64,000 bases of DNA, taken from assembly GCA_950022295.1 (NCBI GenBank), contig OX465600.1:311002031-311066030 (forward strand). The letters are read 5' to 3'. Below, piece by piece: positions 33,497 to 46,335 of the stretch. The notes beneath the pieces were generated by a model that made no database searches, had not been told where the DNA came from, and worked only from the letters and a program-made list of their open reading frames with translations. Origin of the DNA: Bromus sterilis (Eukaryota; Streptophyta; Magnoliopsida; Poales; Poaceae). The first letter of the stretch is position 1, and every line of letters begins with the position of its first letter. A program made the position numbers and the translations under genes.

Positions 33497-35529
33497 ATGG
33501 GTTCCATTGAAAACACCAAGTTGTGTGACTTCACTAGTCACGACAACCAAGACTTTATCTGCACCCCATTGCCACACCTTCCACTTCAGCTACCTCTTAT
33601 GAAATTAAACCTGCCTTGCTAAACCTTGTTATGAGAGATCAATTCTCTGGTGCTGGAGATGATGTTGCTTTACACTTGAACAATTTTGTTGAATTATGTG
33701 ATATGCAAAAGTATAAAGAAGTAGAAGGTGATATTGTTAAGCTCAAGCTCTTTCCTTTCTCTTTGAAGGGAGACGCTAAAATCTGGTTTCAATCTTTGCC
33801 TAGGAATAGCATAGATTCTTGGGATAAGTGCAAAGATGCTTTTATAGGGAAGTACTACCCACCTGCTAAAATTATCCAATTAAGGAGTAACATTATGAAT
33901 TTTAAGCAATTGGATAATGAACACGTTGCCCAAGCTTGGGAACGAATGAAATCTCTTGTTAAGAAATGCCCTACACATGGTTTGACTACCTGGATGGTTA
34001 TCCAGACTTTTTATGCAGGCTTGAACTTTACCTCGCGGAACCTGTTAGATTCGGTCGCGGGAGGAACCTTTATGTCAACTACACTTGGTGCTGCCACAAA
34101 GCTTCTCGATGAGATGATGACCAATTATTCCCAATGGCACACCGAACGCGCTCCAACAGGTAGGAAGGTAAACTCTGTCGAGGAAGTTATCTCCCTCAAT
34201 GAAAAAGTTGACTTAATTATGTCTCTACTTACCAAGCAACCCTCTATTGATCCTCGTGATGTCCCTTTAAATTCTTTGGTTGCCCAAGAACAAGTAGATG
34301 TGAACTTTATTGCTAGAAACAACTTCAACAACAATGCTTAGAGGGGTAATTTTGCTAGCAATCCTAGACCGTTTCCATCCAACTATGGGAACAACAACAC
34401 CTACCCTAGCAACAAGAACCCCTCTTCTGAATTAGAAAGCATGCTTAGAGACTTTATCACTACCCAAAAAGCCTTCAACAAAAATGTAGAGGAGAAATTA
34501 GCTAAATTAGATAATCTCTCTTTGAAGGTAGAAAGCTTAGCCCTTGATATTGAGATGCTTAAAATTAGAACCTCTCCCCTTGAGGAGAATAAGGCCACTC
34601 CTATTAATGTTATCCAATTACAAATTAATGAAAATATTAGGATGATGGCTAAACTTAAAGAAAGGTGGGCTAGAGAAAAAGAGGAAGAGGATAGAATTAA
34701 GAGCCTTCCTACACACCACACAGTTGCCACTATCCAAATTGTTGAGGACACCCAAACTATTAGCACCCAATGCACTCCTAGTCCCGTTGGACTTATTAAT
34801 GGTAATGCTAATACCTCAACCAAAGATGAAGAAAATCCTATGAACATAGAGGGTTTTAAACAAGTGAGCCTAGACGACACTACTACCACCTTTGATAGTA
34901 GTGATATTGATTTTGATAGTTGCACCCTCTCAGAAGTTATTAGCTTGCTACACAAAATGTCTAGAGACCCCCACACTAGCACACTTAATCTTGCCTTCAC
35001 GGAGCATATCACGAATGCTCTCATCAAAGCTAGGGAGGAGAAGCTTATAGTAGAAGCCTCCATACCTAGGAAGCTAGATGATGGTTGGGACCCTATGATC
35101 AAAATTAAATTAAATAACTTCTCTTGCTATGCTTTATGTGATGTTGGAGCTAGTACCTCTGTTATGCCCAAAAGAATATTTGATATGTTTGAATTGAAGC
35201 CCTTTGAGCCTTGTTCTTTTGGTGTTCGTCTTGTTGATTCTTCCGTAAAGAAACCTTTGGGAAGATCGACGATGTTCTTATCATTGTCAATGACAACTAT
35301 GTTCCCGTTGATTTTATTGTTATGGATAGAGTGTGAACCTTTGTGTCCAATTATTTTGGGACGTCCTTTTCTTCGCACCGTTGGTGCGGTTATTGACATG
35401 AAAGAGGAGAATATAAAATTCCAATTCCCATTAAAAAAGGGGATGGAACACTTCCCTAGAAAGAAAATCAAGTTACCTTTTGAGTCCGTTACACGGGCTA
35501 GTTATTCTCTTTCTCTTGATAAAACTTGA
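33497..35529 (+). pseudogene. Family-A gag-protease polyprotein
   Basis: This is the best-preserved family-A coding region. The ATG at 33497 begins MGSIENTKLCDFTSHDNQD; a one-base slip in the C run near 33563-33566 shifts frame, and gag then reads on through LFPFSLKGDAKIWFQSLP and FIGKYYPPAKIIQLR (retrotransposon gag, PF03732 type) to an Asn-rich end. A TAG at 34339-34341 interrupts it. In the same frame (34441 on) follow a linker and an aspartic-protease-like domain with DVGAS at 35140 and CPIILGRPFLRTVGAVID near the end. Codons about 35263-35335 are read out of frame between two compensating small indels. No RT, RNase H or integrase follows, so the element is non-autonomous. Confidence 0.85.
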
Positions 35530-38360
35530 TTCTTCTTTTGCATCATGCCTAGCTTAAAGGCATAAAAGAAAACGCTTTCGGGAGGCAGCCCGCAACGAAT
35601 TTAGGTTTTTCTTTTTGCTTTTGTTGTGTCTTGATGATTGTTACTACTGTAGCAACATCATTGTATCTTTATTTTTCAGCTTTGTGCCAAGTTATAGCCT
35701 CTTATGATAAGGGAAGCAAAAGTTGTGACATGCTGTCCAGAAAACAGATTCTGTCCCTTGACAGAAAAATTCGACTCAAATCACCAGATCATCTTTTTGA
35801 TCTGAATTTTTTTGACAGCGTGCTCTATGAAATTGTGAAACTTTTGTATGTTCTGAGTTTTTGATTTGAGTTGCAGAAGTGCCCCTAAAAAATTCTTTAC
35901 TACCTGCTGTTCTGTTTTTCACAGATTCTGCCACGTTTTGTCTCTCCTAACTTTTGCAAACCTTAAGCTTGCTTTTTCTTTGCAAAAACTTTTTGACACT
36001 CTTGAGAAACAGTAGCTCTTCAATAATATCTTTATATCCAGTGGGGAAAAGTTATTTTATTAAGGGTACTAACCTCTCTAATCAGCTTATGATGAGTTAT
36101 GTATGAAGGGAGTTTTCAAGTGTGCGATGGAAGATGATGAAAGAAGATCCAGGAGTGTCAAGCGCTCAAGCTTGGGGATGCCCCCATGCATCCCCAATAA
36201 ATATTCAAGGAGACTCAAGCGTCTAAGCTTGGGGATTCCCCCGTGCATCCCCTTCTCCATCAACAATCATCAGTTCGTCCTTTGTCTCACTATATTTTTA
36301 TCACTTCATGCGTTATGTGCTATGCTTGGAGCGTCTCGCTCTTAGGTTTTATTTTTAGTTTTATTTAGTTTTGCTTGCTGTTCATAACAAGTTAGACTCC
36401 GTCTTACTTTGTGTGGGAGACAAACACGCTCCACTTTCAAAATCTAGAACACATCATAGGATTTTTCCAGCTTATCTTTTTGCTGTTGTGTGTTCTTTAT
36501 CTTTTCACAGCTGCTGCCATGTTTAGTTTTAGTCTTAGTTTGTCTTTAGCAAGAGCCTTGGCTTTTTTTTAGTCTTTTGCTGGAACTCTTTTTAGTTTTC
36601 ATGTTTATCTTGTTAAAGAGAGTTGGTTGTTGCACTGAGTTGTGTTTTGTCTTGGAAGTAGGTAATTGAGGTTGCTATTTAATTCTAGTAGTAACTTGCA
36701 ATAGTTTTGAAGTTTTGATGTGAGTAATGTTTGAACTTTTGGTGTCAAGAGCTCTAGCCTATTAGTGATAGGTGTCGTATTTTGGGCAATCCATGTGTAT
36801 TTTCAAAACCTACAAAACTAGTTGAGAACTCTAGCTACTAGATGGATCACTAATCTTTGGAGGGATCGAATATTAGAGAACACTCACGTACCATGAGTCG
36901 AGGATGCGCAAGGATAACCAAACCCCCATACACTCCTCCTTGGGGTACTTGTCTCTTTGTGAACCTCCTTATTAGATTGAGAGTTACCGATAATAAGTGC
37001 ACGAGTTCTTCGGACTAATGTAAGTATTGAAAGTTGACACTTCCACCTTCCCATATTTTGCTAGCCTCTCCCGTGCCGTGCATTGCCTTCTTCTCACTCC
37101 GAGAGTTGGTGTCCACCTTCGCCGGTACATCCAAACCCTTGGCATGATACGCTCTGTCATCATAAACCTCCTTATATCTTTCCTCAAAACAGCCACCATA
37201 CCTACCTATCAAGGCATTTCCATAGCCTTTCCGAGTTATATTGCCATGCAACTTCCACCTCTTCATGACTTGATCTTCATGTCATACATGTTCCTGCTAC
37301 ACTGGCAGCGACATACATTGCATACATCATGATAGTTACATCTTCTTTATGATTTTGAGTACCTTGTAAAGTGTGAAAGATCTCCTTTACCTTCTTGTAA
37401 ATTAGAGTGTTGCCCTTAAGTGAGGAAAAGATCCCAAAGTGGACACAATAAAAGATCCCAAAGAGGACAAATGAGAGTTAAATAGAAAGAGCCATTGAGG
37501 CCACAGAAAAATACAAAAAAAATAGAAAAAAGAAATAAAAAGAGAGAAAGGGGCAACACTACTATCCTTTTGAGAGATCTACACTAGTACTCCCTTTATA
37601 TCCTTGTACTCCATAGAGATGATCTTCATGCCTATAGCTATGTGGGGACCTTCACACTATAGAACTTGGCTTGCATATTCCAAGGATGAGCCTCCTCAAA
37701 CGAGCTCTAGGTCTTCATGAGCGAGTAAGTTAGATGCACCCCACTAGTTCCATTGGAGAGCTTCTTAGCTCGTATGTGCATCCGTTGCATGGCAATCCCT
37801 ACTCCTCACATCATATCTATCATTTGGCATCTCCTGCCTATGATTGTCCTCATTGATGTGAGCCTTTCTTATCCTTTTTTTCTTCCTCCTCCACCTTATT
37901 TCTCTCTTTGCCATCCTAAGTGTCAACTCTCGTGCTTATGCTCATCCATTGCATGAGTGCTCAAAATATCGAAAAGGAGTGGATCAAATTGACTTGTACC
38001 TGGCTAGTGGTCTGGGGACGAGTCAAGATAAGATTCCAAAGAAGACCAAGTGTGAAACTTTAGTAGATTGAGTTCTCAACACAAAAACACTTTTTCTCGT
38101 ATTCCCTATCCCTTTTTTGCACGCAAACACCATTTGAAGACATTCGAGTCACGGACAGCGAGAGCTCTTGCACCTAATGTTCTTTTGTTACTTGTTTCAA
38201 TGCTGATATAGACTCTTGCATGTTATGACTTGAATTGAATCTCTAACCTTGATTGCTTTACTTTTCAAAGTTCTTTTATGGTTGCTAGCATGTCACCACA
38301 GAAATTATGCCGTTATCATTTACCTACTCGAGGACGAGCAGGAATTAAGCTTGGGGATGT
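35530..38360 (+). mobile_element. Family-A non-coding internal region (gag-protease element)
   Basis: Collinear with 13517-16432: GGGAGGCAGCCCGCAACG at about 35581, two PPT-like hairpins at about 36169-36250, an A-rich purine stretch near 37505-37550, and a tail ending AAGCTTGGGGATGT at 38347-38360. No protein supported. Confidence 0.8.
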
Positions 38361-39989
38361 GGATACGTCCAAAACGTATCTATAATTTCTGCTTGCTCCA
38401 TGCATGTTTTGTGTGATATTGCAATGATCTAGATACACTTTCATACACTCTTGATCATATTTGGACTAACCTATTAACTCAGTGCACCACAGTGCCAGTT
38501 CCTGTTTTCTGCTGTTTTTCTATTTCAGTTTTCCCCCATATAAAAAGTGCCAGAAAAATTCCGGGCAAAATATAGGAAAAATCAGCGTACAGGAAGCTTC
38601 GCGAAGAGCCCGAGTGGGGCCAGAGGGGAGCCAGGGGTGGCCCAGGCGGCCACCCCCTGGGCCGCGCCAGGGGGGCGCCTGGGGGCCTTGGTCCACCTCT
38701 GGCTGCCCCCCTTCGCCTATATATTCCCCGTGACGTGAAACCCTCGAGGACAGAACCCTTTTTCGCGATCTCTCCTCTGTTCCGCCGCCGCCGCACTTCC
38801 GAGATCGGGAGCACCAGAAGACCTCTTCCCGGCACCCTGCCGGAGGGAGGGTTGACCTCCGGGAGTCTCCTCTCCACCATGGATGCTTCCCGGATGTCTT
38901 GTGAGTAGTTTTCCGTGGACCATGGGTCCGTGATCAGTAGCTATGTGATGTTCTCCTCCCCTCTTTGTTCTTCATGGTTTAGACCTCGTGGGCTGCCCTA
39001 CATGATCGAGGCACTTTTGTAATCTTTTTGCTGTTTCTATGCTGAGTTTGATGGGATCTGATGGATTATGAGATTATGTTCAGATTGTGATTGAGTAATA
39101 TATTTGGTTCTTATCTCTTATATTTTTGGGACTAAGTAATTCTTGCATGTTCTCCGTTGCTGTTTATTGCTTTGGCCAAGTAGTAGGTAGTAACCCCAAG
39201 AGGGAACGTTTTGCTCGATTGTGGGTTCATGCCCCCCGATGACACGCTTGAGTGACAGAAACATGAGTCTAGGGGATGTGCTGTTGCCACAAGGGGGAAA
39301 ACAACGGTGCTTGTAACCGCGGTTGCAAGGATTGTTTACTTTACCCAAAGTGCTTTTTAATGCAGTTGTCTGTTGCTTTGGGTTTACACTTTGGGTGGGG
39401 CTCGCAACTTAATACCAGCGAGATGTTCTGGATAGATATCTCAAGGTGGATGATTAGTAGTAGATGCAGTTGTATTTTGGTCTACTTATTTTGGCGTACT
39501 GCCCATGCTTTTGAGCCTCTTCCTTTCTTTTGTAGCATAGTTAGCATTGCGGCGCATTCATAATCCTGTCAATTGCCCTTCTGTAATTTGTTCACCTCGC
39601 ATAGCAGTTTTATCGTCTTTTGGGAGAGAGACATCACTAGTGAACATCACGTATCCCGGTCCATATCCTCATTACTGTTTAGACGCTCATTTACTTTTCT
39701 GCTTTTACTTTCAGTTGCTATCATTATCCCTTGCGTTTGATCCTTTGTGAACAACAAGACCGGAGAGATTGACAACCTCTCTGAACTTCGTTGGGAACAA
39801 AGTTATTTGTGTCTGTGTGCAGGTCCGCGTCAGTTGCGCCGCTGACACCTACTTATCATCTCTGGAGTCCTACTGGAGACAAACCTTGGTATCTTTACTA
39901 AGGGAAATTTTCTGTTGTGCTACATCACGCCTTCCACTTGGGGTTTACCAACGAAGGGCGAGAAATCACTATCATTATCTCGCACATCA
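38361..39989 (+). mobile_element. A2 LTR (3' LTR of gag-protease element)
   Basis: 1,629 bp. The first base is G instead of T (GGATACGTCCAAAACG), which would spoil the canonical TG end. It contains CTATATATT at 38718-38726 as probable TATA box and ends CGCACATCA. It is joined to family-B internal sequence without an evident target duplication. Confidence 0.85.
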
Positions 39990-40921
39990 TCAAGATCTTC
40001 TGTTTTGTGCCTCTGATTCAGCTCATGAGGAAGTGGTGGGTAACCCATGATCTTCTTAATTTGGACAAGTTTTATCTCGGGATTGCATGTCTAATCTGCA
40101 AACCCCTAATACGAGAAGGGACTGGCATGAGTACCCAGCTCGTAAAAGATAAATACTAACACACAAGTTCCTTCGCCCATTTATGAGTGATAAACAAAGG
40201 AATTTAAGGGGATGTCATCGTCCCCACATGGGAGTCGTTCCTCGAAACTTGTCTAAATCATGAAGTGAGTGAGTTATCTATCAGCAGTCGTTAACGGATC
40301 ATGCACCTCCCAAAGTCTATTTTTATCATGTTTGATCTAGATATGGCACATGAGTTTTCCCTGCTTACCCTTTTTGCACGGGGTTTATCCTTTATTTTGT
40401 GCTGAGTCAGTCCTTCCTACTTCTCCCTTCCTGAGAGAGAACATACACTTGATGTTGATAAAGATTCTTGCATATAAAGCTGCATTGAGAGTTAGCATGT
40501 TACATCTTTGTTGACATTATCTTTTGATAAGTAAGTTGTTTGCAAAAGCTTATGCCTAGTAAACATCTTCCTTTGTGTTAACATGTGCACTTCTTGACTA
40601 ATAACATGTTCTTTCAAAAGCTTCAACTGGTTCCATTATAAGTGAAAGAGCAAAAGTAAAAGTTATTAGTTGCTCCTTGACCAAGGCTATGTTTGCTATG
40701 ATATGATGAGTTTTCTTGGTCCTACTTTGTTATAATTGTTATTACTTTCTCATAAGGACCTTATGAGTTGAGGTTATTGTTGAGGATGCTTCAGTTCGGT
40801 GAAAAATCTTGATGCTTCTTTTCCGTATTCTTTTATCGACACTTCACTCTCTAAACTTGTGAACAGGTTTGCCGAGCTCAGTAATCGCTTGGGGACAAGT
40901 GAGGTCTAAGCTTTGGGGAGT
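39990..40921 (+). mobile_element. Family-B Gypsy 3' internal tail
   Basis: Non-coding sequence ending in a PPT-like AAGCTTTGGGGAGT right before an LTR. It is unlike the family-A tail. No ORF supported. Confidence 0.65.
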
Positions 40922-42414
40922 TGATACGTCCAAAATGCATCACTATTTTATATTTTAATTTAACCTATTCATTGATATATTCCACTTTAAAGTATTGTTC
41001 TTATGTTGTTTTGGCTTGTTTTACACAATTTGCAACTTTCCGGTGCCGCAGAAGCAGAATTCAGCGGTGAAAAGTGGACATCAAGTTGCTGAATCAGATC
41101 AACTCCAAATTCGACGAAATTTGACGGAGATTATTTTTATGAAGAATAACTAGAGTTCACCGAAGAGGGACCGGAGGGGACCCACCACACACCCAGAAGG
41201 GTCCCTGGCGTGGCCCCCCCTAGGGCACGCCAGGCACCCTCCTGGACGCCTGGTGGCCCACCTCGGTGCCCCCTCTGGCCTATATTACCCAGAGGAGGAG
41301 TTTCGCAGTTTCGCCGCCGCCTCGTGGCGGAAACCTACAAAGAAGAAAAGGCCATCTCCGGCGGGCAGATTCCGCCGGGGAGATCACCTCCCGGAAGGGG
41401 AGATCTTCGCCATCGCCATCATCATCGTCACGGGCATCATCGAGATCATCATCAACATCATCCCCAACATCAGAACCATCTCCACCTCCATCCCATCTTA
41501 CCTCACAAGTCCAACTTGTGTTGTAATCCCTATTATCTATCCTCTCTACTCTACCGGGGTTGATTACTACCGTGTGATGAATGCTATTGAGTTTTGTTTG
41601 AGAATTATCATTGTGTCCAAATTGTTTATCATATATTTATCCCCTCTGATCATGATCTCTTTTATGTCTTTTGAGTAGTTACTTTAGTTCTTGAGGACAT
41701 GGGAGAAGTCTAGTTGTTAGTAGTCATATGATGTTGAAGTATTATGTATTGTTTGATACTTAAGTTATGTTGTTATTCTCCTAGTGGTGTTGTGTGAGTC
41801 GAACACCCAACACTTCTCCTTATTAAGGACCTAGGGGAATACATTGTGCACAAAGGATGCTTATGGTGGGTTGCCGGAGTGACAGAAACCTGAACCCCAG
41901 TTCGCACACTTTTGCACAAGGGAGTTATGGATCCTCAATCGTAATGTTGTGGTTAGGCTTATGCCTTAATTACTACCTTGTATTTGCGGATGCTTGCAAG
42001 GTGTGTAATCATAAGAGTGCACTTATCTTAGTCTAGAAGGTGTACTAGCATTGATCCACCCACCGACACTTATCGACATAATACATACTACTTGGCTGAA
42101 TATGGTGAAAGTAACTTGACTATCTCTCCCGTGTACCCTCGACAACGCTTTAGCTTTTATAAGTTCAGTTCCTAAGCTTATCCTTGTGAAAGGATTTGGC
42201 CACTTGCTACTCCTCAGTTACCCTGTTTACTTTGCTTGTCTTTTACCTTTCTGTTGCTTAAACCAAAAAGCCCTAAATATTTACCTTTCAGTGTGTGCAA
42301 CCCTTTTCTAATCTAGGGTCACTTGTCAATACCTTCTGCTCCTCGTGGGATCGACATCCTTATTTATCGAAAAGCTACAATTGATCCCCTAGAATTGTGG
42401 GTTATCCAGAATCA
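40922..42414 (+). mobile_element. Family-B LTR
   Basis: 1,493 bp, starting TGATACGTCCAAAATGCATC and ending GTTATCCAGAATCA. It has a GC-rich leader with ATCATC-type repeats at about 41410-41480. A tail with PPT lies on its left and a PBS on its right, the third LTR in this window flanked in that way. Confidence 0.75.
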
Positions 42415-42418
42415 TTTA

Positions 42419-42440
42419 TTGGCGCGGTTGACGGGGGAGG
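42419..42440 (+). promoter_or_regulatory. Primer binding site (tRNA-Asp type, variant) of family B
   Basis: TTGGCGCGGTTGACGGGGGA and the next two bases resemble the tRNA-Asp PBS with a few changes. It is cut off immediately by an antisense A1 LTR at 42441. Confidence 0.7.
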
Positions 42441-43146
42441 TGATGTCTACGCATGCTTCTATTCTTGTAGACTATGTTGGGCCTCCAAGCGCAGAGGTTT
42501 GTAGGACAGCAGCAATTTCCCTCAAGTGGATGACCTAAGGTTTATCGAACTCAGGGAAGTAGAGGTTGAAGATGGTCTCTCTCAAGAAACCCTGCAATTA
42601 AGATACAAGAAGTCTCTTGTGTCCCCAACACACCTAATACAACTAGGAGTTATATAGGTGCACTAGTTCGGCGAAGAGATGATAAAATATGGGTGATAGG
42701 TGTGGCAAAGCAAGGTAATATAAATCTGTAATAAAAAGTGCAGCAAGCAAACATGTGACAAAAGTGAACACAAACGGTGTAACAATGATGGAAACAAAGC
42801 CTAGGCTTCATACTTTCACTAGTGGCAACTCTCAACAACATTAACATAGTCTAATCACATGATATTTCCCATAAAACATGCAATGGAGACGCACTCGAAG
42901 GTCATTCCTTTTTGGTCAAGAGAGGATGAGAATTATGTAGGGCTACAAAAGCACACCTCAAAGTTCGTAGTTCTCAATCTATGGATTTCCCAATGTCACC
43001 GCGGCCATCCAAAGAGAGTACCACAATCACCATAACATATCTCAAGGATAGTCAAAGACAAGCACCAAGAGACTCTCAATCTTCAATCAACACACAAAAG
43101 AGGAAATCACTCATGATAATATTCTTCTAACCTATGTCCAATAGAC
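42441..43146 (-). mobile_element. A1 LTR fragment (antisense)
   Basis: It starts with the A1 end TGATGTCTACGC exactly next to the family-B PBS and runs about 700 bp, then joins a + strand family-A tail at a six-base overlap ATAGAC (43141-43146). Confidence 0.85.
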
Positions 43147-43293
43147 TCTTGCATGTTATGACTTGAATTGAATCTCTAACCTTGATTGCTTTACTTTTCA
43201 AAGTTCTTATATGGTTGCTAGCATGTCACCACAGAAATTATGCTGTTATCATTTACCTACTCGAGGACGAGCAGGAATTAAGCTTGGGGATGT
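43147..43293 (+). mobile_element. Short family-A tail with PPT
   Basis: The last 150 bp of a family-A internal region, ending AAGCTTGGGGATGT before the LTR at 43294. Confidence 0.8.
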
Positions 43294-44935
43294 TGATACG
43301 TCCAAAACGTATCTATAATTTCTGCTTGCTCCATGCATGTTTTGTGTGATATTGCTATGATCTAGATACACTTTCATACACTTTTGATCATATTTGGACT
43401 AACCTATTAACTCAGTGCACCACAGTGCCAGTTCCTGTTTTCTGCTCTTTTTATATTTCAGTTTTCCCCCATATAAAAAGTGCTCCAAAAATTCGGGAAA
43501 AATCAGATAAAAAATCAGCGCAGAAGAACCTTCCGGAAGAACCTGAGTGGGGCCAGAGGGCCACCACCAGGGGCCCAGGCGCCCTGGTGACGCGCCCCAG
43601 GGGATGACCGCGCTAGGGGGCGCCTGGACCCCTGGTGGGCCCCCTGCCTGCCCCCCTTCACCTATATATTCTCCGTGACGAGAAACCCTCAGGGAGAGAA
43701 CCCTTTTTTGCGATCTCGCCTCTGTTCCGCCGCCGCCGCGCTTCGAGATCGGGAGCACCAGCAGACTTCTTCTCGGCACCCTGCCGGAGGGAGGGCCGAC
43801 CTCCGGGAGTCTCCTCTCCACCATGGATGCTTCCCGGATGTATCGTGAGTAGTTTCCTTTGGACCATGGGTCCGTGATCAGTAGCTATGTGATGTTCTCC
43901 TCCCCTCATTGTTCTTCATGGCTTAGACCTCGTGAGCTGCCCTACATGATCGAGGCACTTTTGTAATCTTTCTGCTGTTGCTATGCTGAGTTTGATGGGA
44001 TTTGATGGATTATGAGATTATGTTCAGATTGTGATTGAGTAATATATTTGGTTCTTATCTCTTATATTTTTGTTCTTAAAGTAATTCTTGCATGTTCTCC
44101 GTTGTTGTTTATTGCTTTGGCCAAGTAGTAGGTAGTAACCCCCAAGAGGGAACGTTATGCTCAATTGTGGGTCCATGCCCCTTGATGACACGCTTGAGTG
44201 ACAGAAACATGAGTCTAGGGGATGTGTTGTTGCCACAAGGGGGGAAACAACGGTGCTTGTAACCGCGGTTACAAGGATTGTTTACTTTACGCAAGGTGCT
44301 TTTTAATGCAGTTGTCTGTTGCTTTGGGTTTACACTTTGGGTGGGGCTCGCAACTTAATACCAGCGAGATGTTCTGGATAGATATCTCAAGGTGGATGAT
44401 TAGTAGTAGATGCAGTTGGATTTCGGTCTACTTATTTTGGCGTTCTGCCCATGCTTTTGATCCTCTTCCTTTCTTTTGTAGCACAGTTAGCATTGCGGTG
44501 CGTTCATAATCCTGTCAATTGCCCTTCTGTAATTTGTTCACCTCGCATAGCAGTTTTATCGTCTTTTGGGAGAGAGACATCACTAGTGAACATCACGTAT
44601 CCCGGTCCATATCTTCATCACTGTTTCCACGCTCAATTACTTTTCTGCTTTTACTTTCAGTTGTTATCATTATCCCTTGTGTTTGATCCTTTGTGAACAA
44701 CAAGACCGGAGAGATTGACAACCTCTCTGAACTTCGTTGGGAAAAAAGTTATTTGTGTCTGTGTGCAGGTCCGCGTCAGTTGCACCGCTGACACCTACTT
44801 ATCATCTCCGGAGTCCTACTGGAGAAAAACCTTGGTATCTTTTCTGAGGGAAATTTGCTGCTGTGCTACATCACACCTTCCACTTGGGGTTTACCAACGA
44901 AGGGCGAGAAATCACTATCATCACCTCGTGCATCA
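43294..44935 (+). mobile_element. A2 LTR
   Basis: 1,642 bp, TGATACGTCC to CTCGTGCATCA. A PPT-bearing tail lies on its left; its right end joins the middle of a family-A internal region (CTTGTCTCTTTGTGAACC) instead of a PBS. Confidence 0.85.
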
Positions 44936-46335
44936 CTTGTCTCTTTGTGAACCTCCTTATTAGATTGAGAGTTACCGATAATAAGTGCATGAGTTCTTCG
45001 GACTAATGTAAGTATTGAAAGTTGACACTTCCACCTCCTCATATTTGCTAGCCTCTCTTGTGCCGTGCATTGCCTCCTTCTCACTCCGAGAGTTGGCGTC
45101 CACCTTCGCCTGTACATCCAAACCCTTGGCATGATACGCTCTGTCATCATAAACCTGCTTATATCTTTCCTCAAAACAGCCACCATACCTACCTATCAAG
45201 GCATTTCCATAGCCTTTCTGAGAAATATTTCCATGCAACATCCACTTCTTCATGACTTGATCTTCATGTCATACATGTTCCTTCTACACTGGCAACGTCA
45301 TACATTGCATACATCATGATAGCTACATCTTCTTTATGATTTGAGTACCTTGTAAAGTGTGAAAGATCTTCTATACCCTCTTGTAAATTAGAGTGTTGCC
45401 ATTAAGTGAGGAAAAGATCCCAAAGTTGACAAAATAAAAGATCCCAAAGAGGACAAATGAGAGTTAAATAGAAAGAGTCATTGAGGCCACCAAAAAAATA
45501 CAAAAAAGGAAAAAAAGAGAAAGGGGAAACACTACTATCCTTTTGAAAGATCCACATTAGTACTCTCTCTTATCCTTGTACTCCATAGAGATGATCATTC
45601 ATGCATATAGCTATGTGGGGACCTTCACACTGTAGAACTTGGCTTGCATATTCCAAGGATGAGCCTCCTCAAAAGAGCTCTAGGTCTTCATGAGCGAGCA
45701 AGTTAGATGCACCCCCACTAGTTCCATTGGAGAGCTTTTTAGCTCGTATGTGCATCCGTTGCATGGCAATCCCTACTCCTCACATCATATCTACCATTTG
45801 GCCTTCTCGCCTATCATTATCCTCATTGATGTGAGCCTTTCTCACCTTTTTGTCTTCCTCCTCCACCATATCTCTCTCTTTGCCATCCTAAGTGTCAACT
45901 TTCGTGCTTACGCTCATCCATTGCATGAGTGCTCAAAATATCAAAAGGGAGTGGATCAAATTGACTTGTACCTGGCTAGTGGTCTGGGGACGAGTCAAGA
46001 TAAGATTCCGAAGAAGACCAAGTGTGAAACTTTAGTAGATTGAGTTCTCAACACAAAAAATACTTTTTCTCGTATTCCCTATCCCTCTTCTTGCACGCAA
46101 ACACCATTTGGAGACATTAGAGTCACAGACAGCGAGAACTCTTGCACCTAATGCTCTTTTGTTACTTGTTTCAATGCTAATATAGACTCTTGCATGTTAT
46201 GACTTGAATTGAATCACATACCTTGATTGCTTTACTTTTCAAAGTTCTTATATGGTTGCTAGCATGTCACCACAGAAATTATGCTTGTTATCATTTACCT
46301 ACTCGAGGACGACCAGAAATTAAGCTTGGGGACGT
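44936..46335 (+). mobile_element. Family-A internal 3' portion
   Basis: Collinear with 36948-38360, including the A-rich purine block near 45490-45530 and a PPT before the next LTR. Non-coding. Confidence 0.8.

Noticed and set aside
34401..35102. 233-codon minus frame opposite gag-protease
   Set aside because: Shadow of the real + strand frame, which has recognisable protease motifs.
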